Assembly (NCBI GenBank): GCA_003054665.1
Contig: QAYY01000011.1
Span: 222,654 to 286,653 of the forward strand
Reading direction: 5' to 3'
From: Opitutaceae bacterium EW11
Lineage (GTDB): Bacteria > Verrucomicrobiota > Verrucomicrobiia > Opitutales > Opitutaceae
Length of the DNA stretch: 64,000 bases
Part shown: positions 17,041 through 26,310 of the stretch, piece after piece
Layout of the letters: every line of letters begins with the position of its first letter
Numbering within the stretch: the stretch's first letter is position 1
The notes under the pieces: model-generated
What the model was told of the DNA's origin: nothing
The model's input: the letters and a program-made list of their open reading frames with translations, nothing else
Database searches by the model: none
Made by a program: the position numbers and the translations under genes

Positions 17041-17277
17041 GGAAGTTGGTAGGTGGAAGTTGGTAATTGGGTCGAACCAATCCGTTGGGTGCGGCGGTGT
17101 CTGCGGGGCATCTTGTCGTGTTGGCGACTCGGCCCGCCCGCCCCGCAGCGCCGCCCATCGAGAAACCCTCGCCCGCGAGAGCAACAGCCAACGTTCCTAT
17201 TCCTCCTCGCGACGCAAATCGGAGAGAGGATTCTTTCTCTCGACAATCCTGCGTGGCGCCGGAGCATCCGGCCCGCT

Positions 17278-17949
17278 ATGGGACAGCTCGACCAATTGTT
17301 CGCGCAGAATCGCGCCTGGGCCGAACGGATCCGGGCGCACGATCCCGAGTTCTTCCTGAAACTCTCCCGCCAGCAGTCGCCCGAGTATTTCTGGATCGGC
17401 TGCTCCGATAGCCGGGTGCCGGCCAACGAAATCGTTGGGCTGCTGCCCGGGGAAATGTTCGTCCACCGCAACATCGCCAACGTGGTTGTCCACACCGACC
17501 TGAATTGCCTTTCGGTGATGCAGTTCGCGGTGGATCTGTTGAAGGTGAAACACATCATGGTTGTCGGGCACTACGGCTGCAGCGGTGTCCGCGCCGCGCT
17601 GCGATGCGATCGCGTGGGCCTGGCGGACAACTGGCTCCGGCATGTGCAGGACGTTCACGCGAAGCACGCCAGCTGCGTGCAGTGCCTGACGAAAGAACAC
17701 GAGCGCGTGAACCGGCTTTCCGAGCTAAACGTGCTCGAGCAGGTCGCGAACGTTTGCCAGACGACGATCGTGCGCGACGCTTGGGCGAGGGGGCAGGAGC
17801 TCACGGTGCACGGCTGGGTGTACGGGTTGCGCGACGGGCTCGTGCGCAACCTCGGCTTCTCGGTCGGCCGGAAGGACGACCTGGAATCGAGCTACGCCTC
17901 CGCGTTGGCCGCGATCCAGGGCGGAGAGCCGATGACGGCGCCCGTTTGA
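17278..17949 (+). CDS. can: Beta-class carbonic anhydrase
   Basis: The enzyme interconverts CO2 and bicarbonate. The 223-residue protein has the zinc ligands Cys42 and Asp44 in CSDSR (42-46), and His98 and Cys101 in HYGCSG. 'SPEYFWIGCSDSRVPANEI' and 'FVHRNIANVV' are close to the E. coli Can family, and 'VHGWVYGLRDGLVRNLGF' is the usual C-terminal strand-helix region. The start at 17278 gives the standard N-terminus (MGQLDQLFAQNRAWAERI); the longer open frame to 17053 is not conserved. The 260-base upstream gap is G/T-rich with a short direct repeat and no gene. Confidence 0.95.
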   Translation: MGQLDQLFAQNRAWAERIRAHDPEFFLKLSRQQSPEYFWIGCSDSRVPANEIVGLLPGEMFVHRNIANVVVHTDLNCLSVMQFAVDLLKVKHIMVVGHYGCSGVRAALRCDRVGLADNWLRHVQDVHAKHASCVQCLTKEHERVNRLSELNVLEQVANVCQTTIVRDAWARGQELTVHGWVYGLRDGLVRNLGFSVGRKDDLESSYASALAAIQGGEPMTAPV

Positions 17950-18040
17950 TCTTCACGTTGTCCGCGAGCGAAGCTGCTCGCCGACCGGCGCCTTCAACTG
18001 CTCCGGAGGCCGAGCAGCCAGACTCGGCTCCGCGCGCCGA

Positions 18041-19258
18041 TCAGGCGCGTTTCCGGTCGAGGTTCGGCAGGAACGCCGTGAGCAGTCCGAGGAGCGGCAG
18101 ATAGCGGCAGATCGAGAAGACCTCGATGATGCCGATGCGGTCGGCGAGTTTGCCCAGACGAGCCGAGGCGATGCCCGCGATGCCGAAGGCCAATCCGAAG
18201 AAAATCCCGGCGATCAATCCCACTTTCCCGGGTACGAGCTCCTGGGCGTAGACCAGGATTGCGGAAAAGGCGGAAGCCAACACCGCGCCGATGATCACAC
18301 TCAGGATTGCGGTCCAGAAAAGGTTCGCCTGAGGCAGGAGCCAAGTGAAGGGAGCCACGCCCAGGATCGAAATCCAGATCACGTATTTGCGCCCGATCCG
18401 ATCCCCGACGGGTCCGCCCACGATCGTGCCGGCGGCGACGGCGAAGAGGAAAAGGAAGAGGAGAATCTGCGCGTGTTGAGCGCTGACGCCAAACCGGGCG
18501 ACGAGATAAAACGTGTAGTAGTTCGTCAGGCTCGAGAGGTAGATGTATTTGGAGAAGATCAGCGCGACGAGCACGGCCATGGCCTGAATCACCGTGGAGC
18601 GCGGCAGCGGGGCCCGGCGGGCGGCGTGTTTGTGGGCGGTTTTCTGCCGCTCGTTGAGATGGTCTCGATACCAATTCCCCACACGCGTGAGGAGGATCAT
18701 GCCGATGAAGGCGAGCGCGGAAAACCAGAGCACGTGCCCCTGGCCGTAAGGCATGACGATCGCCGCCGCGAGCAGCGGCCCCAGGGAGGTCCCGAAATTG
18801 CCGCCGACCTGGAAAAGCGACTGTGCGAAGCCGTGCTTACCGCCGGATGCGAGACGCGCCATGCGGGACGCCTCCGGGTGGAAGACCGACGAACCGAGGC
18901 CCACGAGCCCGGCCGCGAGCAGGATCATGGGATAGCTTCCCGCGCGGGCCAGGCAGACAAGCCCCACCAGGGTGACACCCATGCCGAGAGCCAGCGAGTA
19001 GGGCTGTGGACGCCGGTCGGTCGCAAATCCGATGATCGGCTGGAGCAGAGAGGCCGTGCATTGGAATACCGTGGTGATCATGCCCACCTGCGCGAAGGTG
19101 AGGACGAACTTGCTCTTCAGCAGCGGGTAGATCGCCGGGAGCGTCGACTGGATCATGTCGTTGAGCATGTGGGAAAAGCTCAACGCCAGCAGAACCGTCA
19201 TCACGGTCTGCTCAACGGGCGGGCTGCTCTCCACCGTAGCGACATTCGATCGATCCAT
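18041..19258 (-). CDS. MFS transporter, fosmidomycin-resistance (Fsr) type
   Basis: The 405-residue protein has 12 predicted transmembrane helices. It opens with 'LLALSFSHMLNDMIQSTLPAIYPLLKSKFVLTFAQVGMI' (quoted in part), the hallmark of the Fsr family, and also has 'SSVFHPEASRMARLASGGKHGFAQSLFQVGGNFG'. 'GGPVGDRIGRKYVIWIS' is the loop 8-9 MFS motif. Fsr exports fosmidomycin and possibly natural metabolites at the inner membrane. The start at 19258 is supported by AAGGAAGGG directly upstream; the frame continues to 19552 but is not conserved. It is convergent with the carbonic anhydrase gene. Confidence 0.88.
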   Translation of the reverse strand: MDRSNVATVESSPPVEQTVMTVLLALSFSHMLNDMIQSTLPAIYPLLKSKFVLTFAQVGMITTVFQCTASLLQPIIGFATDRRPQPYSLALGMGVTLVGLVCLARAGSYPMILLAAGLVGLGSSVFHPEASRMARLASGGKHGFAQSLFQVGGNFGTSLGPLLAAAIVMPYGQGHVLWFSALAFIGMILLTRVGNWYRDHLNERQKTAHKHAARRAPLPRSTVIQAMAVLVALIFSKYIYLSSLTNYYTFYLVARFGVSAQHAQILLFLFLFAVAAGTIVGGPVGDRIGRKYVIWISILGVAPFTWLLPQANLFWTAILSVIIGAVLASAFSAILVYAQELVPGKVGLIAGIFFGLAFGIAGIASARLGKLADRIGIIEVFSICRYLPLLGLLTAFLPNLDRKRA

Positions 19259-19734
19259 CCCTTCCTTTTCCGAAGAACGGCCATATCGCGCAACTCGTGA
19301 ATCCTTTTCCTCCGAAGCAGTAGGTGGGTGAGGAAACCATAACAGTGGCGCGGATACGTGGGGCGGTTTCGGCCGCCGGCTTGCTCCCCCGGGCAGCGGG
19401 CCGGAATCGAGGCACGGAGTCGCGTAGGGAAAACGCGAATACCGTTGATCGCAGCCGGCGAGGATCGCGACGGAGCGTGCGCGAGCACGGGCTGGAAACC
19501 CGCAACTCCGGCGAGCATCCGGGCCAGGACGACGGGCGCGCTGGCGAGCCATGCGCGGGCGCTTTCGGCGGCCTTGTGGATCGTCTCGGCGGGGATACCC
19601 GGCCCCGTCGGCCGGCAGGGGCGTTGGAGAAAGACGCGGGCGCGGCGCGAAGGCTGTAACTTTCGCGCGTCGTGCGGGGTTCTGTGGTCAGCTGGGCGAT
19701 CCCCGCCCGCTTCACCGCTCAAATTCTCACACCC
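19259..19734. other. 476-base intergenic region, no gene supported
   Basis: This gap separates the Fsr gene from the first DUF4252-like gene, which points away from it. Open frames exist on both strands, but they are Arg/Pro-rich and resemble no protein family. It most likely carries two divergent promoters. I see no repeat, RNA gene or terminator in it. Confidence 0.5.
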
Positions 19735-20283
19735 ATGAAAGCCCTTCGTTTTGCCGGCCTCGCTGCCGTTCTCCTTGCCGCTCCTCTGGTCTCGCGCGCT
19801 GCGGAGACGGAGCCAGCGTACCTCGATTTCGCCAACGTCACGCCGGCCGAACACGGGGAGTACGTCGATATCGACCTCGATCAGGGGCTGCTCAAGCTCG
19901 CCGCCCTGTTCGCCGACAAACAGGAAAAGGAGGCGGCCGACGTGTTGCGCGGCTTGAAACACGTCCGTGTCCACGTGCTCAGCCTGGATGACGGCAACCG
20001 CTCTTCTGCGCTCGAACGCGTGCAGAGCATCAGAAAGTCGCTCGAGACCGATGGCTGGAAACGCATCGTCACGGTGAAAGAGGAGAAGTCGGACGACGTT
20101 GCGATCTTCGCCCGGATTCGCGGTGAAGAGGCGATCGAGGGACTCGCGATCACGGTCGTCGAAGGCAACCGGCAAGCCGTGGTGGTCAACGTCGCCGGCG
20201 AGATTCGCCCCGACCAGATCTCGGCGCTCGGCGCCCGGTTCAACATCGACCCGCTCAAAAAGCTCCAGGTCGCGAAGAACTGA
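19735..20283 (+). CDS. DUF4252-like exported protein
   Basis: The 182-residue protein starts with a clean signal peptide (MKALRFAGLAAVLLAAPLVSRAAE). The mature part has the DUF4252 pattern: 'EYVDIDLDQGLLKLAALFA', 'LRGLKHVRVHVLSLDD', 'DGWKRIVTVKEEKSDDVAIFARI' and 'AITVVEGNRQAVVVNVAGEIRPDQISALG'. The family is periplasmic, of unknown function, and often found near sigma/anti-sigma pairs; none is seen here. A related, membrane-anchored gene follows 45 bases later, so the two form an operon. Confidence 0.72.
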   Translation: MKALRFAGLAAVLLAAPLVSRAAETEPAYLDFANVTPAEHGEYVDIDLDQGLLKLAALFADKQEKEAADVLRGLKHVRVHVLSLDDGNRSSALERVQSIRKSLETDGWKRIVTVKEEKSDDVAIFARIRGEEAIEGLAITVVEGNRQAVVVNVAGEIRPDQISALGARFNIDPLKKLQVAKN

Positions 20284-20328
20284 CCCGAGCTCGAAATTCC
20301 GCTGTAACCCGTGTCCGGCTACAACGCC

Positions 20329-20910
20329 ATGAACTCAGCCGCTTCGACCATGCCCCGCTGGCTGAAGGTCCTTCTCTGGGCCGGCGGGTTCTTTTTCCTC
20401 GGCCTCGCGACCACCGTGGTCTGGGTCTACCGGACCCTCCACCTGAGTCCCGAGGCACGGGAACTCAAGGGAGCGATGCTTGGTTCCCTCTCTCAGCCGG
20501 TCTCCTCGCAGATTCAGTTCAGCGTGGGTTCGGTCGCCCTATGCGCCGCGCGCCAGATCGTTTCCCGCATCGACGACGTGCCGCCGGAGGCGGTTGCGGC
20601 GCTCGACGGGGTCAAAGCGGCCAGCGTGGGCGTGTTCCAGCTTGGTCATCATCCGAACCTCGATCCGGACGTGTTTCGCCGATGCGACGAACGCATGCGG
20701 CGCGGCGGCTGGCACCGGTCCGTCTCGGTGAAGGACAAGGAGACCACCGTGGTCATCTACACGCCCAAAGCGGTCAGCGAGCGCGATCTGAAGGTCTGTC
20801 TCGCGGTGATCGACGGAGCGCAGCTCGTCGTCGTGTCGGGCCGGATCGACGGCCGAAAGCTCGTCCCGATCGTGGCTGAACGCGCGTCGCACGAACTCGC
20901 TCTGCGCTGA
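20329..20910 (+). CDS. Membrane-anchored DUF4252-like paralogue
   Basis: The 193-residue protein has one N-terminal transmembrane helix (WLKVLLWAGGFFFLGLATTVVWVY). Its soluble part repeats the layout of the preceding gene: a 'DGVKAASVGVFQL' strand, 'RMRRGGWHRSVSVKDKETTVVIYTPK' and 'GAQLVVVSGRIDGRKLVPIV'. These match the corresponding segments of the neighbour, so it is probably a diverged duplicate. I start it at the ATG at 20329; a GTG at 20311 and an ATG at 20350 are alternatives. Function unknown; envelope location is inferred. Confidence 0.65.
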   Translation: MNSAASTMPRWLKVLLWAGGFFFLGLATTVVWVYRTLHLSPEARELKGAMLGSLSQPVSSQIQFSVGSVALCAARQIVSRIDDVPPEAVAALDGVKAASVGVFQLGHHPNLDPDVFRRCDERMRRGGWHRSVSVKDKETTVVIYTPKAVSERDLKVCLAVIDGAQLVVVSGRIDGRKLVPIVAERASHELALR

Positions 20911-20944
20911 CCGCCCGCACGGGCCGGGTTCCCGTCGGTCCGGC

Positions 20945-22702
20945 TCAGCGGGCCGACTCGGTCGAAAGATCGAAGTGCTCGTAGCGGCGGCCCAACCACC
21001 AGATCGCCGCCGCCAATTCGGCCGCGAGCACGGCTGCGCCCAGCACCGACCCGACGGCGATGCTCGCGCTGAGATTTCCCGTGAACCAGAAGAGCGGCAC
21101 AAAACCGATGGCGCCGATTCCCGCGGCCGGCACCAACGCCACCAGAAGCACGACGAGATAGCCGGCGAACAGGATCAGCCGCTGGCCCATCATTTCGATT
21201 CCCTGGCCTGACGCGGCCGATGTGCCGGCCCAGGCCGGAAGAAGCAGCACCATCGCGAAATTGATGGAGAACAGAAGCCCGCCGAGAGGAGCGGCCATCA
21301 GGCACCATCCCAGCGCGCCGACGATGGCGTTTGCCGGCGTGACTTCCGCCGGGCCGACGCCGGCGCCGAGCTGGGCGGCCGCGACGGCGGAGAGGGTGAT
21401 TTCCACGGCGGCGAGCATCGTCATGGGCAGCGAAAGCTGGCCGAGCACGATCTGCCATCCACGGAGCGGATACGCCTTGAACACGTCCATCGTCTCGAGC
21501 GTGCGATGCGCCGTCCTCCGGAAAAACACCGGCCCCACGATCATCGCATAGGCCGCAATCGCGACCGCGGCGGTGAGCGCGGTCCGCGCGAACGGTCGGT
21601 ATTCCGGGCGGTTCGCCAGCCAGAGCGATGCCGCGGCGAGACCTGCGGTCGTGAACAGCCAGGGCAGCGGGTAATACTTCGTTCCGGCTCCGATGAGGCC
21701 TTTCCAGAGGAAGGCCGGGACGGCCGAGCCCTGCGGGAGGAGCTTGAACGGCTCGCGCCGTCGCTGCTGGCGCGTGAGGGAGATGTTCTGTCCGGAGGCG
21801 AGCGCCGCGCGCCGGGCGGAAATCTTCTCCGCAAGAGCGACGCTGGACTCCTCAAAAGCGACCGCAGAGTGGATGACCCAGACGTAGTGCAGCACCAGAA
21901 TCAGCAGCGTGATCCAGAGGGCGCCGACAAACTGCGCGGCGTCGATCGCGAAAAGCGGCGCGACCGCTGCGCGGAACGGCAGGAGGAGCCAGTTCAGCGG
22001 CGGTGCGGCCAGCACGGCGTCGGCCAGCCGAAGGATATCTTCGGGGCCATTCAGGTTGGCGGCGTCCAGAGAGCCGAGCTGCCGTCCCACCCAGCGAACG
22101 GATAGCAGGACGACTCCCGCGAAGACCGCCAGAACGACGGCGGTTCGAACCGCGGGGCGCACGCCGAGCCGAGAGAGACGCTCTCGCGCGAACGAGGCGC
22201 CCAGGAGGTGGAGGTTGATCAGCGAGGTGATCAGCCACCAACCCAAGGCATGAATCCACCAGCCTCCTCCGAGCATCGCTCCTCGGCGGGAGAGCAGGGA
22301 CAGGAACAGGGCCGAGACGAAGATGCCGACTTGCGAGCGGATCAGCTTGTAGTGAAGCAGCGAACGGCGCGTCAGCGGCGCGGGAAACAAAAACGCGATC
22401 TCCGCCTCCGAAAACCGGAGCGCCGCGCGGCTGCTGGGGTTGATCCAGAGCACCACCAGCACCGCGAGGAGGATGAAGGCGCCGACGGGCGCCATCTCGG
22501 CGTTGAGTTGAGCCGAGACCGGCAACCCCGGGTGCCTTCCGCCTCCTGCCGCGGCGGTGAAGGGGCGAAAAAAGAAAAAATAGAAGTACGCCAACCCCAC
22601 GACGGCCGCGATGGCGTACCGCGGTTGACGGAGCCTCCGTGCGCGCTGGAGAAAACCGTTTTTGAGGGAGACCAGCTGAAGATAGAGCAGGGCGGGAATC
22701 AT
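20945..22702 (-). CDS. ABC-2-type exporter permease
   Basis: The 585-residue protein has about 12 hydrophobic segments with few charged loops. 'FSEAEIAFLFPAPLTRRSLLHYKLIRSQ' is the family-typical cytoplasmic region, and 'TMDVFKAYPLRGWQIVLGQLSLPM' is typical of large putative ABC-exporter permeases. Its ATG at 22702 overlaps the stop of the ATP-binding gene in an ATGA junction, so translation is coupled. Substrate unknown. The open frame to 23053 upstream is the shadow of the ATPase gene. Confidence 0.8.
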   Translation of the reverse strand: MIPALLYLQLVSLKNGFLQRARRLRQPRYAIAAVVGLAYFYFFFFRPFTAAAGGGRHPGLPVSAQLNAEMAPVGAFILLAVLVVLWINPSSRAALRFSEAEIAFLFPAPLTRRSLLHYKLIRSQVGIFVSALFLSLLSRRGAMLGGGWWIHALGWWLITSLINLHLLGASFARERLSRLGVRPAVRTAVVLAVFAGVVLLSVRWVGRQLGSLDAANLNGPEDILRLADAVLAAPPLNWLLLPFRAAVAPLFAIDAAQFVGALWITLLILVLHYVWVIHSAVAFEESSVALAEKISARRAALASGQNISLTRQQRRREPFKLLPQGSAVPAFLWKGLIGAGTKYYPLPWLFTTAGLAAASLWLANRPEYRPFARTALTAAVAIAAYAMIVGPVFFRRTAHRTLETMDVFKAYPLRGWQIVLGQLSLPMTMLAAVEITLSAVAAAQLGAGVGPAEVTPANAIVGALGWCLMAAPLGGLLFSINFAMVLLLPAWAGTSAASGQGIEMMGQRLILFAGYLVVLLVALVPAAGIGAIGFVPLFWFTGNLSASIAVGSVLGAAVLAAELAAAIWWLGRRYEHFDLSTESAR

Positions 22703-23478
22703 GGACGCGATTCGGGAATCGACGCGTTGCTCTCGGCCTTCACCGGCGCGACGGCCGTGGACTCTTCCGTGGCCTTGAAGAAGACATCCTCGAGGCTTGC
22801 GTCGGCGTGATCGGCGAACCGCCGACGCACGTCCTCCAGGGGGCCATCGGCGACCTTCCGGCCGTTCTTCAGGATGAGAACGTGCGTGCAGACTTCCTCG
22901 AGCAAGCTGAGCAGGTGCGAACTCAGGATGATCGTTGCGCCCTGCTGGGCCAGGCGCCGCATCGTGTCTTTCATCGAGCGGATTCCCGCGGGGTCCAGGC
23001 CCGTGAGCGGCTCGTCGAACAGGATCACCCGCGGCGAGTGGAGGAGTCCGCAAGCCAGGGAGAGCTTCTGTTTCATGCCCCGCGAGAGTTCGGAGGGCAT
23101 CACGTCGGCCTTGCCCGAAATCGCGAGCTGCTCGAGCAGTTCGCGGCCGCGCGTCTCGTAATCGGCAACTTCATACAAACGCGCGGTGAAGACGAGGTGC
23201 TGCCAGACCGAGAGATGCTCGAAAAGACGGGGTTCGTCGGGAAAAAACGCGAGCCGGCGCTTGGCCTCGATGGGGTCCTGCGCGATGTCGATGCCGCCCA
23301 GGCGGATCGTGCCGCGGGTTGGGGGGATGATTCCGGTGAGACAGCGGAGCGTCGTGGTTTTCCCGGCGCCGTTGGGACCGACCAGACCGACGATCTCGCC
23401 CGGTTGCGCCGCGAACGAAAGATCCTCCACCGCGACGAATTTGCCGTAGCATTTGGTGAACCCGCTCACGTCAATCAT
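22699..23478 (-). CDS. ABC transporter ATP-binding protein
   Basis: The 259-residue ATPase has Walker A GPNGAGKT at residues 34-41. Its signature reads 'SELSRGMKQKLSLACGLL', a variant with SRGMKQ rather than SGGQ, as often seen in ABC-2 exporters. Walker B is 'RVILFDEPLTGLDP', followed by an H-loop in 'IILSSHLLSLLEEVC'. It powers the permease encoded by the overlapping downstream gene. I start it at 23478 (MIDVSGFTKCYG), where the family begins; the 31 residues upstream are not conserved. The C-terminal tail after 'VRRRFADHADASLEDVF' is typical. Confidence 0.9.
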   Translation of the reverse strand: MIDVSGFTKCYGKFVAVEDLSFAAQPGEIVGLVGPNGAGKTTTLRCLTGIIPPTRGTIRLGGIDIAQDPIEAKRRLAFFPDEPRLFEHLSVWQHLVFTARLYEVADYETRGRELLEQLAISGKADVMPSELSRGMKQKLSLACGLLHSPRVILFDEPLTGLDPAGIRSMKDTMRRLAQQGATIILSSHLLSLLEEVCTHVLILKNGRKVADGPLEDVRRRFADHADASLEDVFFKATEESTAVAPVKAESNASIPESRP

Positions 23479-23586
23479 GCCCCCGAGGCTGCCTAAGGGC
23501 GACTGGCTCGCAAGCTCGGAGGAGACGAGCCGGACGCCCGACGGCAGACGCCGCACCCGAAGCCGCCCCACGGATGCTCGACAGAA

Positions 23587-23853
23587 TCAGGCGTGAAAGT
23601 CGTCCCAGTGGTGCAGGTGACCTTCCGTGCCGGTGTACAAAGGGAACTGCTGTTCGAGGTAGCGGTTGATGTCTTCGGCCGAGCTGTCCATCTCGCCCGC
23701 GATCTGGAACGCCACGGACCAGAGAGTCTGCGAGTCGCTTGTCTGCCCGGAGAGCAGCCAGGCGTCGCGGGGGCTGAGGAGCTTCCCGCTGTTGGCAAGG
23801 AAGCTGGCTCGTCGCTTTGCCTCCATCAGCACCTCGATCGGTACGCCGGCCAT
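23587..23853 (-). CDS. Hypothetical protein (88 aa)
   Basis: The frame encodes 88 residues with balanced composition: 'VPIEVLMEAKRRASFLANSG', a helical middle (SQTLWSVAFQIAGEMDSSAEDINRYLEQQF) and a His/Asp-rich end (HLHHWDDFHA). Codon use fits real genes of the window. I recognise no family. It lies about 110 bases upstream of the ABC genes in the same orientation and could be the first gene of that unit. A GTG at 23871 would add six residues. Confidence 0.55.
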   Translation of the reverse strand: MAGVPIEVLMEAKRRASFLANSGKLLSPRDAWLLSGQTSDSQTLWSVAFQIAGEMDSSAEDINRYLEQQFPLYTGTEGHLHHWDDFHA

Positions 23854-24071
23854 GGTGGGGTATGGCTGCACTGTATTCGAAAACCATTACGCGGGCGAGC
23901 AAATTGCGCGCTCTGGCCTCCGCCCCCCGAGGGCTCCTGGGCGCGTTCTACAGTGAGAGCTTGGGCTTGTTTGCCGCGTCTGACGGGCGGCATCGTATCG
24001 CACAAGCCGCAGCGGGGCGCGTCCGTGCGACGCGCGCAGCCCCGGCTGCCCGAATCTTCTCCCATCGCCCC

Positions 24072-26039
24072 ATGCATGCCCGATTCCGTTTCCTGGTTCT
24101 GACCGCCGCTCTCCTTGTCTCGGTGCTCGGTCGTTTCACGTTCGGGGCGGCGCCGGACGCAACACCGGAGCTACCCTTTCTCAGCCCGGTATTCGGCGAT
24201 CACATGGTTCTGCAGCGGGGCAAGGCCGCGGTGCTTTGGGGATGGACGGAGAAGGGGGCGGAAGTGCGCGTATCCGTAGGCGAAAAGACGGCGAAGACGC
24301 GCGCCGGCGAGGGCGGCCGCTGGGAGGTCCGGCTCGAGCCGTTAACGGTGGGCGGCCCCTACACGCTGAAGATCGACGGGCCGAAGCACGTCACGATCGA
24401 CGACGTGCTCGTGGGCGACGTCTGGCTGTGCGGCGGGCAATCGAACATGCAATTCTCGCTTGAGCGCGCGAGGGACGGCGCCGCCGAAGTGGCGGCGGCA
24501 AACCGTCCGCGCCTTCGGCTGTACACCGTCGGCACGCGTTCGGCGTATGGTCCGGTCGCTGTTCCGAAGGGCAGCTGGCAGGTGTGCAGCCCGGAGACCG
24601 CGGCCAAGTTCTCTGCGGTCGGGTACTTCTTTGGCCAGAGGATCGAAAGCGCCGCCAACGTTCCGGTGGGCCTCGTCTCCGTTTGCCTCGGCGGCACGCC
24701 GGCCGAGTGCTGGACCAGCGCCAAGGCTCTCCGCGCCCTGGGCGGTTTCGGTCCCGAATTGGACGAGATGCAGCGGCTCCATGCCGAGGGGGCGCCCGAA
24801 TACGGGAGCTTTCTCATGCATTGGTTCGACCGATATGACGCCGGCGCTGCGGGAAAAACCTGGGCCGATCCCGCGCTCGACGATAGCGGCTGGAAGCCGG
24901 TCAAGATACCCGGCGGCTTTGCCGAACTCGGGGTCCCTGAAACGCCGAGCGTCTGTTGGTTCAGGCGCGACGTGGAGCTTCCCGATCCCCTGCCGGCCGG
25001 CCAGGCATTCGTGCGCCTCGGCGTAATCGAGAAAATGGATACCGCCTACGTGAACGGACAGTGGGTGGGAGCCAGCTCCTGGGTCGAGAATCCCCGCGTG
25101 TATCCCCTCCCGGCGGCTTTGCTGAAGCCCGGGAAAAACAAGATCGCGCTCCGTATCTTCCGGCTGTCCCGCCCAGGCGGTTTCCTTTCCCCCGCGTCGG
25201 ATCTGCAGATCGTCCTGGGCGACAAATCGGTTGTCCCCCTGGCGGGAGATTGGAAGGGCAAGTTGAGCGTCGATGCCCGGCCGCCACACCCGCTTCCGCT
25301 GGCCTATGAGAACTATCCCGTGATGCCGGCGGTCCTGCAACAAGGCATGCTGGCTCCGCTCGCGCCGATGGGGATCAAGGGCGCGATCTGGTATCAGGGC
25401 GAAGCCAATTCGGAGCGCGCCCAGCAGTACCGATCGCTCCTTCCCACGATGATCGCCGACTGGCGCCAGCTTTTTGGACAGGGGGATTTTCCGTTCTACA
25501 TCGTCAGCCTTCCGGCCTTCATGGAGCGCCGCGAGAAGCCCGGAGACGATTCCTGGGCCGAGTTGCGCGAGGCTCAGGCCTTCGCCGCGCACACCGTCTC
25601 GAACGCGGGGCTCGCCGTGACGATCGATACCGGCGACGCCAAGAACATTCATCCCATCGACAAGAAGATCGTCGGCGAACGCCTCGCACTCTGTGCCCTG
25701 GCAAAGACCTACGGACAGCCCGTCGCCTGCGAGGGGCCGCGTTACGTCTCGGCCAGACGGGAAGGCCCGGGGCTGCGTATCCAGTTCGACCACGCGACCG
25801 GACTTCACGCCCGCAACGGCGCTCCCGGGGAATTCGCTCTCGCGGGAGCGGATCGGGTCTGGCATCGGGCCAGCGCGACGATCGAGGGAACCACGGTCCT
25901 CGTATCCAGCCCGGAGGTCCAGGAACCGATCGCGGCGCGGTATGCCTGGCAGGCCAATCCGGTGGCCAACCTCTACAATGGCGACGATCTGCCCGCGGAG
26001 CCGTTCCGAACCGACGACTGGCCGGGCGTGACGAAGTGA
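24072..26039 (+). CDS. Secreted sialate O-acetylesterase family protein
   Basis: The 655-residue protein starts with a signal peptide (MHARFRFLVLTAALLVSVLG). The SGNH-type nucleophile is Ser124 in 'VWLCGGQSNMQFSL'. The second block 'GAIWYQGEANSERA' supplies the conserved Gly/Asn region, and Asp522 with His527 in 'DTGDAKNIHPIDKK' completes the triad region. Residues about 280-410 form an inserted jelly-roll-like domain ('WFRRDVELPDPLPAGQAFVRLG'), as in many environmental homologues. The family removes acetyl groups from sialic acids or, more widely, from plant polysaccharides. Two GH43 genes follow, which fits hemicellulose breakdown. Confidence 0.88.
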   Translation: MHARFRFLVLTAALLVSVLGRFTFGAAPDATPELPFLSPVFGDHMVLQRGKAAVLWGWTEKGAEVRVSVGEKTAKTRAGEGGRWEVRLEPLTVGGPYTLKIDGPKHVTIDDVLVGDVWLCGGQSNMQFSLERARDGAAEVAAANRPRLRLYTVGTRSAYGPVAVPKGSWQVCSPETAAKFSAVGYFFGQRIESAANVPVGLVSVCLGGTPAECWTSAKALRALGGFGPELDEMQRLHAEGAPEYGSFLMHWFDRYDAGAAGKTWADPALDDSGWKPVKIPGGFAELGVPETPSVCWFRRDVELPDPLPAGQAFVRLGVIEKMDTAYVNGQWVGASSWVENPRVYPLPAALLKPGKNKIALRIFRLSRPGGFLSPASDLQIVLGDKSVVPLAGDWKGKLSVDARPPHPLPLAYENYPVMPAVLQQGMLAPLAPMGIKGAIWYQGEANSERAQQYRSLLPTMIADWRQLFGQGDFPFYIVSLPAFMERREKPGDDSWAELREAQAFAAHTVSNAGLAVTIDTGDAKNIHPIDKKIVGERLALCALAKTYGQPVACEGPRYVSARREGPGLRIQFDHATGLHARNGAPGEFALAGADRVWHRASATIEGTTVLVSSPEVQEPIAARYAWQANPVANLYNGDDLPAEPFRTDDWPGVTK

Positions 26040-26310
26040 GCCGGCCTTCGTCGAGGTGGCTCCGGCGCCTGCCTGATTCTTCGAAGGAACGGATGAGGCT
26101 GTGGTTCCTCTAGCCCCCGCCGAGGGTTTGGGTGCTGGCGGGCGAGGGGAGTTTTCGGTTTAGGCCGGCTGCGATTTTCCGCGAGATCCGTCTCAAGCGG
26201 CTCCGCGCCGCGACGAAGGGTTGCTGGTGAAGCATGTGATTTTTCCCGGCCGACGGCATCAGCGAACGGCGGAGAGCGAGCCAGGGTTTCGCGACGCCTT
26301 GCGCTGGTCG

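Noticed and set aside
19324-19659. 111-residue open frame in the gap before the DUF4252 genes
   Set aside because: The product is low-complexity Arg/Gly/Ala-rich, with a poor start and no homology.
26221-26310. Upstream extension of the first GH43 to a TTG start
   Set aside because: The extra residues do not match GH43 or a signal peptide; kept only as an alternative start.
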